Assembly (NCBI RefSeq): GCF_001705515.1 | Contig: NZ_MDJS01000003.1 | Span: 682,001-746,000 of the forward strand | Source of the DNA: Mucilaginibacter sp. PPCGB 2223 | GTDB taxonomy: Bacteria; Bacteroidota; Bacteroidia; Sphingobacteriales; Sphingobacteriaceae | Length of the DNA: 64,000 nucleotides | Reading direction: 5' to 3' | Shown here: positions 16,703 to 24,766 of the stretch, piece by piece | How the letters are laid out: each line of letters starts with the position of its first letter | Position numbering within the stretch: the first letter of the stretch is position 1 | Position numbers and translations under genes: made by a program | Notes under the pieces: generated by a model | Told to the model about the DNA's origin: nothing | Seen by the model: only the letters and a program-made list of their open reading frames with translations | The model's database searches: none

Positions 16703-17068
16703 TTATGCCTCGTCAGGCACAAATTTCATTGATAACGAATTAACGCAGTGGCGGGTGTTTTTAGGTGTGAACCTTTCTCCCTCAAAAACGTGGCCCAGGT
16801 GCGCGCCGCAATTGGCGCAAACAATTTCTACACGGCGGCCATCGGCATCTAAAACACGTTTTACAGCACCGGGTATTTCGTCGTCAAAACTTGGCCAGCC
16901 GCAATGCGAGTCGAACTTATCGGCCGAACGATATAAGGGCGAATTACAGCGGCGGCACTCGTAAACACCGGGCAGCTTGTTATTGGTGTATTCGCCGGTA
17001 AAGGGGCGCTCGGTACCTTTATGTACAATTACGTATTCTTCTTCGGGGGTTAATTTATTATATTCCAT
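16703..17068 (-). CDS. msrB: Peptide-methionine (R)-S-oxide reductase MsrB
   Basis: 121 residues, cytoplasmic. Zinc-binding pairs are CRRC (38, 41) and CANC (84, 87); GWPSF is the family signature, and TRHCVNSLSM holds catalytic Cys108. It reduces the R epimer of methionine sulfoxide in oxidised proteins. It stands alone, without a fused MsrA domain. Confidence 0.95.
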   Translation of the reverse strand: MEYNKLTPEEEYVIVHKGTERPFTGEYTNNKLPGVYECRRCNSPLYRSADKFDSHCGWPSFDDEIPGAVKRVLDADGRRVEIVCANCGAHLGHVFEGERFTPKNTRHCVNSLSMKFVPDEA

Positions 17069-17197
17069 TTTTAATGATTACTCCGATTTTTTGATTTGAT
17101 TTCACTGATTAGTAAAGCGGTTTGATGTTTAAATATACGACAAATTGCGGGCCACGATTTGTTTGGCAGGCGCTTGTTTACATGTGGTTGACGGAAA

Positions 17198-18577
17198 TTA
17201 ATCAGATCCGCAACCACCACAGGATGAACCACCGCAGCTTGAACCGCCACCACAATTTGAGCCACAAGACGAGCCTGAACCAGATGTGTCTGTAGTAAAA
17301 AAGGTGTTGTTATCTACATAAGTTGTTAATGGTGCGAACGACCATACAAAAACTGCACTGCCCAATAAAAAATACTGCCAGTCCCAGGTATCATATTCCG
17401 GATCGGTTGGTGTTATACCATCCTTATAGAAAGCCGGTATCTTGTAAGTAGTGATTATGGTAGTGAGGCGATAAAGGTACCCGATTGCGATCAATGCAAA
17501 AACCACTAAAAAACCAATTATAATAGTAACCGGCTTTTCGCGCAGGATGCCAGTTGCCAATCGCACCAGCCCCAGTAAAAGCACTACGTACAGGATTGCA
17601 AAATTCAGATCGAAAATACGGATGAGCTGCTCAGAGTTGCGGATATGTGCTTTGAGCGCATCCATTGAGCGTACTGTTTTATTAAACGCGGGCTTAAGCT
17701 TCAACAGATTTACCAGCGCGGGATAGCTGATGCCGGGGTTGGCAGCAACAGCTTGTGCGGCGCAAAACATTGCCGGGTTATTGATGTTTGCAACATCATC
17801 AGTTATCAGTTTTTCATCTGAAGTAATCCTAATGTTTTTATTGGCGACAAGATTGTTTACAACACCATGAATAACGGGCGTGATACCATTGCTTTTGAGA
17901 TAAACAAGTTCGAGCGGTGCCAGGTTAAATACAAAGCTGTTTTGAGGCCATTGTTTAATAATTTTACTCACCCTGCCTGAGTTATAAACCTCAAGGCTAA
18001 TAATGGAGATTAGAAAGACACCAGAATAGCCTTCAATAAAATAGGGGTTATCTATCCGGATATACAAGGGCTGCAACAGGTAATAGGCAACAGCAAACAG
18101 CGGAATCAGCAGGCCAAATGCGATACCGATTCTTTTTTCGATTGTTGACTTTGCCCGGTTCATGCTTAACGGGGCGTAAATATCCTCAGCATTCCATATT
18201 TCGGCAGGTTGCACACCAAAGTTCTCCTTGTAAAGTTTTTCAGTTCGGCTTTTAGCACGATCAAATAAAGCAAAGTCGCTTTTAGTGTGTGTAGAAGGTA
18301 TATGTGCGATCCTTTTTCCTAATACCGTGCAAAAAGCATCATACGATTGTGTAAATATCAGGTGCTGATGCCACACGATATCCACTATAACCGATGGTGA
18401 AACCATCTCATCGGATATAGCGGCAAGGTACATGAATTTTTTATATTCGACTATAGCCTTTGCGGCGAAGTTGGCCGGCCAATAGTTCTCGTTTTCGAGA
18501 CGTGTGGAAAAACCGTATTCGCTCAACGGTTCGTCGAGGTTAAATTTGAATACGGCTTCCCATAATTGTGATTCCAT
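17198..18577 (-). CDS. Glycine-rich domain / TIGR04222-like membrane protein
   Basis: 459 residues from ATG 18577. The N-terminal part has IVDIVWHQHLIFTQSYDAFC, like the Trp-His-x-His core of plant-type glycine-rich domain proteins (GRDP). The middle has about four to five transmembrane helices. The C-terminus is a Gly/Ser/Cys tail with repeated SSCGG, as in TIGR04222 membrane proteins. The role is unknown; the Cys-rich tail could bind metal. Initiation at 18658 would read through a terminator and is rejected. Confidence 0.72.
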   Translation of the reverse strand: MESQLWEAVFKFNLDEPLSEYGFSTRLENENYWPANFAAKAIVEYKKFMYLAAISDEMVSPSVIVDIVWHQHLIFTQSYDAFCTVLGKRIAHIPSTHTKSDFALFDRAKSRTEKLYKENFGVQPAEIWNAEDIYAPLSMNRAKSTIEKRIGIAFGLLIPLFAVAYYLLQPLYIRIDNPYFIEGYSGVFLISIISLEVYNSGRVSKIIKQWPQNSFVFNLAPLELVYLKSNGITPVIHGVVNNLVANKNIRITSDEKLITDDVANINNPAMFCAAQAVAANPGISYPALVNLLKLKPAFNKTVRSMDALKAHIRNSEQLIRIFDLNFAILYVVLLLGLVRLATGILREKPVTIIIGFLVVFALIAIGYLYRLTTIITTYKIPAFYKDGITPTDPEYDTWDWQYFLLGSAVFVWSFAPLTTYVDNNTFFTTDTSGSGSSCGSNCGGGSSCGGSSCGGCGSD

Positions 18578-18623
18578 TAATTTGATGATATATCCGTATA
18601 AATATATTTTTTTAGCCCGAAAC

Positions 18624-18651
18624 AAAAAAATCCCGACCATCCGGCCGGGAT
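18624..18651 (-). terminator. Terminator after SnoaL-like gene
   Basis: ATCCCG and CGGGAT with inner CC/GG pairs form a stem, followed on the minus strand by seven T. It is 28 bp after the stop at 18679. Confidence 0.75.
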
Positions 18652-18678
18652 CTCTCATTAAAGTATTTAGGTTTCGAA

Positions 18679-19038
18679 TTACATTTTATAGAAAAACATG
18701 TCCTTGACGATCTTGCCATCCTTCACCTCATACACGCATATTTCGCTCATTTGTGTACGGCCGTGCTGTTTGTAGGTAACATCCATATCCATCGCGCATG
18801 AAAAATAATTGCCCCCGACTACCGGATCGGACACCTGGGCGCTATGCACCTCTTCTACCGATGCGTACCACTCGTTATTTTTAGCGATAACGGCTTCCTT
18901 GCCCGTAACAGCCTGCCCGCCGTTAACCATAGGCTCAGTGCTTTCGATGTTATCGGCGTAAAGGTCTTCAATGGCCTCCATAAACTTGCCTTCGCGGCAA
19001 TGTTGAACCAGTTTGTTTGCTACTTCCTGCGTACTCAT
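18679..19038 (-). CDS. SnoaL-like / NTF2-fold protein
   Basis: 119 residues. The sequence MSTQEVANKLVQHCREGKFMEAIEDLYADNIES with a later VYEVKDGKIVKDMFFYKM is typical of small SnoaL-like polyketide-cyclase or NTF2-fold proteins, which form a cone-shaped ligand pocket. There is no catalytic signature to assign a reaction. It is single-gene, with its own terminator. Confidence 0.8.
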   Translation of the reverse strand: MSTQEVANKLVQHCREGKFMEAIEDLYADNIESTEPMVNGGQAVTGKEAVIAKNNEWYASVEEVHSAQVSDPVVGGNYFSCAMDMDVTYKQHGRTQMSEICVYEVKDGKIVKDMFFYKM

Positions 19039-19213
19039 GATCTTTTGATTTATTGGTTTGTATTATAAAGTTAACCAATTAACTGTTAAGCAATCAATAA
19101 CTGGCTATTAAATTTGGTCCGTCGTATTGTTTTTTGGCGAAACTCTTTGGGTATATCAAACTAAAAAAATTGGCAGCCGGATTAACGATCGTATTAATTG
19201 ATTTGAAAATACT

Positions 19214-19221
19214 TATATTTG
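19214..19221 (+). promoter_or_regulatory. -7 box of the toxin-antitoxin operon
   Basis: TATATTTG fits TAnnTTTG and lies 15 bp before the antitoxin ATG at 19237. Confidence 0.5.
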
Positions 19222-19236
19222 ATTAAAACGCAGTCA

Positions 19237-19470
19237 ATGGATATTCAGGCAGAAAAACTTCATTTAATTAAATGGTTGGCAGATATCAATGAGCCTTCTG
19301 TTATCAAACGTTTTTTAGATCTGAAAAAAGCGGAAGAAACGGATTGGTGGGATACGCTTAGCGCTGACGAAAAAGCCGATATAGAAGAAGGGCTAAAACA
19401 AGCCGATGCCGGAGAACTGATCCCTCATGATGAGGCTATGTCAAAATATGACAAATGGCGTTCGAAATAG
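19237..19470 (+). CDS. Addiction-module antitoxin-like protein
   Basis: 77 residues from ATG 19237. The small acidic protein (MDIQAEKLHLIKWLADINEPS, then SADEKADIEEGLKQADAGE) resembles Bacteroidota addiction-module components that pair with RelE/ParE toxins. The stop overlaps the next gene by 16 bp, as in coupled TA operons. The partner toxin carries an internal stop, so the antitoxin may be an orphan now. Confidence 0.75.
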   Translation: MDIQAEKLHLIKWLADINEPSVIKRFLDLKKAEETDWWDTLSADEKADIEEGLKQADAGELIPHDEAMSKYDKWRSK

Positions 19471-19748
19471 CCTGGTCGCCTAAAGCTATTGAGGGTTATA
19501 ACGCTATTATAACCTATCTTGAAGAAAACTGGACCGAACGGGAGATCAGAAATTTCGTTAAGGAATCTGACGAGGTTTTCGCATTGTTGAAAGAACATCC
19601 TGAAATGTTTCAGAAATCTACACGTTACAAAACCATATAACGTGGTTTACTTAACAGATTGACCATCGTTACTTATCGCGTTCAACCACGAAAGAAACAA
19701 ATTCAACTCTTAAATATCAGGGGAACACGCCAAAAGCCACGGGTCTAA
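19455..19748 (+). pseudogene. RelE/ParE-type toxin with in-frame stop
   Basis: MAFEIAWSPKAIEGYNAIITYLEENW is a ParE/RelE opening. TAA at codon 62 (19638-19640) ends the frame after YKTI. The same frame then continues for 35 codons as RGLLNRLTIVTYRVQPRKKQ and on to a terminal stop at 19746-19748, the normal C-terminal half of this fold. Total length would be 97 codons, normal for the family. A single nonsense change therefore seems to have inactivated the toxin; the truncated 61-residue product lacks the last beta strands. Confidence 0.75.
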
Positions 19749-19752
19749 AACA

Positions 19753-19779
19753 AAAATCCCAGCCTCACAGCCAGGATTT
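19753..19779 (-). terminator. Terminator after sucD
   Basis: AAATCC and GGATTT close an interrupted stem with GC inner pairs, followed by TTTTTG on the minus strand, 33 bp after the sucD stop. Confidence 0.65.
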
Positions 19780-19811
19780 CTCATATCTAAATACTAAATA
19801 CTCAGTACTAA

Positions 19812-20693
19812 TTACTTTTTCAATTTTGCAATCTCCTCTGCCATAGCAGCACCGATATCGGCAGGCGATTGTACCACGCGGATACCGCACTCGGCCATGA
19901 TCTTCATCTTGGCAGCAGCAGTATCATCGGCACCGCCAACAATTGCACCGGCGTGGCCCATACGGCGGCCTGCAGGAGCAGTTTGACCGGCAATGAAACC
20001 TACTACCGGTTTAGTACCGTTAGCTTTTATCCAGCGGGCGGCCTCGGCTTCCATACCGCCGCCAATTTCGCCTATCATAATAATACCGTGGGTATCAGGG
20101 TCGTTCATCAGCAGTTCAACAGCTTCTTTGGTTGGCGTGCCGATGATCGGGTCGCCACCGATACCGATAGCGGTAGTGATACCCAAACCAGCTTTTACTA
20201 CCTGGTCAACCGCTTCGTAAGTTAAGGTACCCGATTTTGAAACCACACCTACATTACCTTTTTTGAAGATAAAGCCTGGCATGATACCAATTTTAGCTTC
20301 ATCGGCAGTGATGATACCCGGGCAGTTAGGGCCAATCAGGCGGCAATCACGGTCGCTGATGTATTCTTTCACCAAAACCATATCCTTTGTAGGGATACCT
20401 TCAGTAATACAAACAATCACTTTAATACCAGCTTCCGCAGCTTCCATAATGGCATCGGCAGCAAACGCAGGCGGAACGAAGATGATCGATACATCGGCAC
20501 CTGTCTTATCAACCGCATCTTTAACAGTATTGAAAACCGGGCGGTCCAGGTGGCTTTGGCCGCCTTTGCCTGGTGTAACGCCACCCACAACCTGGGTTCC
20601 GTATTCTATCATCTGCGATGCATGGTAAGTGCCTTCGTTACCTGTAAAACCTTGTACTATAACTTTAGAATCTTTGTTTACTAAAACACTCAT
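19812..20693 (-). CDS. sucD: Succinate-CoA ligase (ADP-forming) alpha subunit
   Basis: 293 residues. The CoA-binding Rossmann part starts VIVQGFTGNEGTYHASQMIEY, and GRRMGHAGAI contains the phosphorylated His247. It works with SucC to convert succinyl-CoA to succinate with nucleotide synthesis in the citric acid cycle. sucC is not adjacent. A -7 box (20713-20720) gives a short leader of about 15 nt. Confidence 0.97.
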   Translation of the reverse strand: MSVLVNKDSKVIVQGFTGNEGTYHASQMIEYGTQVVGGVTPGKGGQSHLDRPVFNTVKDAVDKTGADVSIIFVPPAFAADAIMEAAEAGIKVIVCITEGIPTKDMVLVKEYISDRDCRLIGPNCPGIITADEAKIGIMPGFIFKKGNVGVVSKSGTLTYEAVDQVVKAGLGITTAIGIGGDPIIGTPTKEAVELLMNDPDTHGIIMIGEIGGGMEAEAARWIKANGTKPVVGFIAGQTAPAGRRMGHAGAIVGGADDTAAAKMKIMAECGIRVVQSPADIGAAMAEEIAKLKK

Positions 20694-20712
20694 GGTTTGG
20701 ATTTTTGTTGCG

Positions 20713-20720
20713 CAAATCTA
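20713..20720 (-). promoter_or_regulatory. -7 box of sucD promoter
   Basis: Minus-strand TAGATTTG fits TAnnTTTG, 19 bp upstream of the sucD start. Confidence 0.55.
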
Positions 20721-20787
20721 ATCTTATTGACTATAATGTCAAAACTTCACCCTATCTAATTACATTAAAAAACAAAATGTAGCAGTA

Positions 20788-21351
20788 TTATTGCGTAAGG
20801 TCAGGGTCGGTCAGCGCGAAGCCTGTATCGGTCTCTTTCTTTTTGTAGATGGCTATGGGCTCCACGGTTACGATCACCTCTAAAGTTGGCCATACCGTCG
20901 CCTGGAAAAGGTGCCCGCCACGCACTGTGCCATCGCTTTGGCTCACGCTCATGTGCACATGTACTACCGGCTTGCTGTTAAACAAGGTAATGTTGCCGAT
21001 GAACGATACTGTTTCGGCCTGGCCCTTAACGGGGATGATATGATACATCTGCTTTTCCCTGTCGTAACAACCGATCCGTGTGGAACTCATAGCCCCCAGC
21101 CCGGTAAACGAGGCAAAGGTGATGTTGTTCTTTTCGGCAAATTCGGTGAGGCCCGAAAGTACGTCATCGCCGCGCTGCATCACAACCAAATACGTTTTGT
21201 GTCCGCGGCCGGTTTCATTTAATAGTTTAAACCTCATACCTGGTGCGGCATTTGGCGTCACTACTTGCCCGGGTTTAACGTATTCGTCCTGCGCCGAGGC
21301 GGTGATGGTAATTAGGGAAACAAAAATAGCGAAGAGTGAGTTTTTGAGCAT
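20788..21351 (-). CDS. Secreted PPC-domain (DUF296) protein
   Basis: 187 residues. MLKNSLFAIFVSLITITASAQ is a signal peptide. The rest is a PPC/PCC fold: TYLVVMQRGDDVLSGLTEFAE, FASFTGLGAMSSTRIGCYD, VVHVHMSVSQSDGTVRGGHL and VWPTLEVIVT. PPC domains of plant AT-hook proteins trimerise, and bacterial versions may bind metal through the His residues (HVHMS, GGHL). The export signal makes a DNA-binding role unlikely; an extracytoplasmic metal- or ligand-binding trimer is more plausible. Confidence 0.83.
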   Translation of the reverse strand: MLKNSLFAIFVSLITITASAQDEYVKPGQVVTPNAAPGMRFKLLNETGRGHKTYLVVMQRGDDVLSGLTEFAEKNNITFASFTGLGAMSSTRIGCYDREKQMYHIIPVKGQAETVSFIGNITLFNSKPVVHVHMSVSQSDGTVRGGHLFQATVWPTLEVIVTVEPIAIYKKKETDTGFALTDPDLTQ

Positions 21352-21483
21352 AGGTAAGGTAATGAGGCGCTAAAATAACAAATTTTCGGGTTGATATGCT
21401 TACCGACCTGGTCGCGCTCTTTATCGTATCTGCTGCGTTGCCGAACCGGCGAAGTAGCCAGCATTAGTCAAAATATTCCGCTA

Positions 21484-22728
21484 TTAGTTATCAATTTGCA
21501 ACGCTTCTACCGCCACCGGCGTAAATTCCTTTTCACTCTTAGCAATCACCACCGCTGCAATCCCATTGCCGATCATATTGGTTATAGCCCGCGCTTCGGA
21601 CATAAACCTGTCTACACCCAGCAATATCGCCATGCCTTCAACAGGGATCATTTGGGTAGCGGTTAAGGTTGATGCCAGTACGATAAAACCGCCGCCGGTT
21701 ATCGCAGCTGCGCCTTTTGAGGTAAGCATCAGGATACCGATGAGTGTCAGTTCCTGCGTGAGCGACAGAGGTATCTGGTACACCTGGGCCAGGAATATCA
21801 CTGCCATTGACATGTAGATCGTCGTGCCATCCAGGTTAAAGGAATAACCGGTAGGGATAACCAAACCAACAACCGACTTGGAGCAGCCGAATTGCTCCAT
21901 CTTTTCCATCATGCGTGGCAGCACTGATTCGGATGAGGACGTACCCAAAACTACCAGTATCTCTTCGCGGATGAATTTGAGGTATCGCCACAGGCTGAAC
22001 TTATACAACCGGCAAATGATATTAAGCACCACAAAAACGAACAGGAACATGGTGAGGTAAACCGAGCCCATTAGCGCTCCCAAAGGTTTCAATGTTTTGA
22101 TGCCGAAAGTGCCCACGGTAAAAGCCATCCCGCCAAAAGCGCCGATGGGGGCCAGCTTCATCACCACCTTCATGATATTGAAAAATACTTTGGATAGTTT
22201 ATCGAACGTGCCGATCAATGATTCGCCTGCTTTGCCCATGTGACTCAAACCATAACCAAACAACACGGCAAAGAACAGGATCTGCAGAATATCACCTTTG
22301 GCAAAAGCCTCGAAAATGTTTTTGGGTACGATGTGGGTAAAAAAGTCGACCCAGTTCATCTCTGCGGCTTGTTTTTGGTAATCGGCAATTTTGGAAACGT
22401 CGAGGGTTTTATGGATAAAGCCTTCGCCGGGTTTTAACAGGTCGGCAACAACAATTCCTATCACCAGGGCAAACGTGGTTACTATCTCGAAGTACAGCAA
22501 AGCCTTGCCGCCTACCCTGCCCACTTTTTTAATATCGCCCATACCGGCTATACCCAACACTATGGTGAGGAAGATGATGGGTGCGATGAGCATTTGTATA
22601 AGGCTTACAAACGTGGTGCTGATGACCTTTGCCGATGGCGCGAACGCCGGGAAAAATACGCCCACCAGCACACCTAACAATATCGCGATAAGTACCTGGA
22701 AAGTTAAGTTGGAGATTATTTTGTTCAT
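21484..22728 (-). CDS. Dicarboxylate/amino acid:cation symporter (DAACS)
   Basis: 414 residues, polytopic inner-membrane carrier of the GltP/DctA family. Family marks are the serine-rich reentrant loop LGTSSSESVLPRMMEKME and GYSFNLDGTTIYMSMAVIFLAQ (NLDGTxxY). It imports glutamate/aspartate or C4-dicarboxylates with H+ or Na+. Substrate choice cannot be read here. Its upstream region is a pseudo-palindromic word repeat shared with the ABC exporter 3' side. Confidence 0.9.
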   Translation of the reverse strand: MNKIISNLTFQVLIAILLGVLVGVFFPAFAPSAKVISTTFVSLIQMLIAPIIFLTIVLGIAGMGDIKKVGRVGGKALLYFEIVTTFALVIGIVVADLLKPGEGFIHKTLDVSKIADYQKQAAEMNWVDFFTHIVPKNIFEAFAKGDILQILFFAVLFGYGLSHMGKAGESLIGTFDKLSKVFFNIMKVVMKLAPIGAFGGMAFTVGTFGIKTLKPLGALMGSVYLTMFLFVFVVLNIICRLYKFSLWRYLKFIREEILVVLGTSSSESVLPRMMEKMEQFGCSKSVVGLVIPTGYSFNLDGTTIYMSMAVIFLAQVYQIPLSLTQELTLIGILMLTSKGAAAITGGGFIVLASTLTATQMIPVEGMAILLGVDRFMSEARAITNMIGNGIAAVVIAKSEKEFTPVAVEALQIDN

Positions 22729-22730
22729 CC

Positions 22731-22858
22731 GATCAGTTCATTGGTTCATTGGTTCATTAGTTCATTTGTGTATAACACATATCACTATATCGTTTCCTAA
22801 GATATTGAAAAACTAACGAATAGAGAAGACCAGTGAACTGATGAACCAATGAACTAAT
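22731..22858. repeat. Word-repeat pseudo-palindrome (GTTCATTG family)
   Basis: The left arm 22731-22766 holds several copies of GTTCATTG/AGTTCATT. The right arm 22830-22858 holds GAACTGATGAACCAATGAAC in the inverse sense, with about 63 nt between them. It spans the gap between the symporter start and the ABC exporter stop, and the right arm contains that stop. A lone half-copy lies at 631-660. Confidence 0.7.
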
Positions 22859-24707
22859 CGCGTGCTATGCCTGCCGAATTAAATTGCAGATCGTAGAGTT
22901 TGCGGTAGTAACCGCCCTCAATACGAAGCAACTCCTGGTGGGTGCCGGTTTCTTTAATTTCACCGTGGTCGAGTACGATGATCCGATCGGCATTTTGGAT
23001 GGTGGAGAGGCGGTGCGCAATTACTATCGCCGTACGGCCTTCCATTAATTTGTAGATGGCGTTCTGGATCAGTATCTCGGTTTCGGTATCTACAGATGAG
23101 GTGGCTTCGTCTAACACTAAGATCTTCGGATCATAAACCAGCGCACGGATAAACGAAATAAGCTGCGCCTGCCCTGATGAAAGCGTTGCACCACGCTCCA
23201 TCACATTATAATCATAACCGCCGGGCAAACGTTCAATAAATTCGTGCGCACCAACCTCTTTTGCTGCCTCGATCACTCTTTCGCGGGTGATGGCCGGGTT
23301 GTTCAAACTGATGTTATTGGCTATGGTATCCGAAAACAAAAACACATCCTGTATCACGGTAGCGATTTTTGAGCGCAGGAAATTGATATCGTAATCGCGT
23401 ATATCCACCCCATCTATTTTCGCGATGCCTTTGCTGATCTCATAAAAACGGTTGAGGATATTAATGGTCGACGATTTACCGGCACCTGTAGCGCCTACCA
23501 GGGCCAGGGTCTCGCCGGGTTTAACGTGGAAGGAAATATCTTTCAGTACCCAGTTCTCGTCGTTATAGGCAAACCAAACATCTTTGAATTCGATTTCGCC
23601 ATCCATGTTCTCCGGATGCAGGTGGCCGGTATTGGCCACCACTTCGTCGGTATCTAAAACTTTAAAGATGCGATCGGCGCCCACCATGCCCATTTGCAAG
23701 GTATTGAATTTATCAGCCAACTGGCGTATCGGGCGGAACAACAAGTTGAGCAGTGTGATAAAGGCCAGGATAACACCCGGTGTTACGCCCCGCTTGTTTG
23801 CCGATATGGCTACCAGTTCCTGGTCGGTCAATATCCGTTTGGCGCCATACCAAACCAGCAAGCCCAGCGCCAGGGCCGAAAATATCTCGACAACCGGGAA
23901 GAAGATAGAGTAATACCAGTTGGAGCGGATGTTGGCATCGCGGTATTTGGTGTTCACGTTCACAAACTTGCGGTATTCCTGATCTTCGCGGGCGAAGTAT
24001 TGGATGATGCTGATACCCGAGATATGCTCCTGCAAAAAAGTATTGAGCTGTGCTACCTGGGTACGCACTTCCTGGAAAGATGATTTGATGGCTTCCTTAA
24101 AGATATAGGTAGCGGCTATCAAAAAAGGCATCGGTATCAGGGTGATGAGCGCCAGTTTCCAATCCACAAACAGCATATAGGCGATGATGGCTACTACCAG
24201 TAAAAGATCGCCGATGATGGAGATCAGGCCTTCGGAAAAGATATCGGCGATGGTTTCGAGGTCGCTAACGGTACGGGTAATCAACATCCCGATAGGCGTA
24301 CGGTCGAAATATTTTAAGCGCAGGCTGGTGATATGGTTAAAAATATCGATACGCAGGTCGCGGATAACCGACTGGCCCAGGGCGTTAGTCATGAAGGTTT
24401 GGTAATACTGTGCCGCGGTTTGGATGATCAATACCACGATCATGGCGATAGACATATATACCAGCCCGGGGTAATTACCGGGCAGGATATAATCGTCCAG
24501 CGTTTTTTGGATGAGGATAGGCTGCACTAAAGCCACAGCCGCTAAAAACACCGTGAGGAAAGCCGCCACCACAAAGGTTTTGTTATAGGGTTTTACGTAG
24601 TGCATTACGCGCCCCAGTAATTTCCAGTCTAACGCTTTGCCTGTTATACCCCCCCCGCCCCCTGAAGGGGAGGCCTTTGAATTGCTATCTTTTTTGTCGT
24701 CGCTCAC
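22854..24707 (-). CDS. ABC exporter, fused permease and ATPase
   Basis: 617 residues. A six-helix transmembrane domain (about 30-330) is followed by an ATPase with Walker A GATGAGKSS, signature TLSSGQAQLI and Walker B ILVLDEATSSVD, then the H-loop IVIAHRLST. It works as a dimer exporting lipids, drugs or peptides (MsbA/MdlB type). Residues about 12-23 (SPSGGGGG) are encoded by a G-rich repeat with eight consecutive G, a possible slippage site. A -7 box six bases before the ATG implies a leaderless message. Confidence 0.92.
   Translation of the reverse strand: MSDDKKDSNSKASPSGGGGGITGKALDWKLLGRVMHYVKPYNKTFVVAAFLTVFLAAVALVQPILIQKTLDDYILPGNYPGLVYMSIAMIVVLIIQTAAQYYQTFMTNALGQSVIRDLRIDIFNHITSLRLKYFDRTPIGMLITRTVSDLETIADIFSEGLISIIGDLLLVVAIIAYMLFVDWKLALITLIPMPFLIAATYIFKEAIKSSFQEVRTQVAQLNTFLQEHISGISIIQYFAREDQEYRKFVNVNTKYRDANIRSNWYYSIFFPVVEIFSALALGLLVWYGAKRILTDQELVAISANKRGVTPGVILAFITLLNLLFRPIRQLADKFNTLQMGMVGADRIFKVLDTDEVVANTGHLHPENMDGEIEFKDVWFAYNDENWVLKDISFHVKPGETLALVGATGAGKSSTINILNRFYEISKGIAKIDGVDIRDYDINFLRSKIATVIQDVFLFSDTIANNISLNNPAITRERVIEAAKEVGAHEFIERLPGGYDYNVMERGATLSSGQAQLISFIRALVYDPKILVLDEATSSVDTETEILIQNAIYKLMEGRTAIVIAHRLSTIQNADRIIVLDHGEIKETGTHQELLRIEGGYYRKLYDLQFNSAGIARD
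24648..24676. repeat. G-rich hairpin repeat inside the ABC exporter N-terminus
   Basis: Eight C, one G, five C then TGAAGGGG on the + strand; read on the coding strand it encodes SPSGGGGG. It is related to the repeat at 24734-24766. Confidence 0.65.
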
Positions 24708-24712
24708 TGCAG

Positions 24713-24720
24713 CAAAGTTA
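24713..24720 (-). promoter_or_regulatory. -7 box of the ABC exporter promoter
   Basis: Minus-strand TAACTTTG with its G five nt before the ATG at 24707. Transcription would start at or next to the start codon. Confidence 0.5.
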
Positions 24721-24733
24721 AATATTATTTAGG

Positions 24734-24766
24734 ATGAGTTCCCCCTTTAGGGGGTTAGGGGGTATG
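24734..24766. repeat. CCCCCTTTAGGGGG repeat at truA 3' end
   Basis: CCCCCTTTAGGGGG plus TTAGGGGG forms a hairpin. The truA stop codon and its last residues (PYPLTP) lie in this repeat. Confidence 0.65.
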
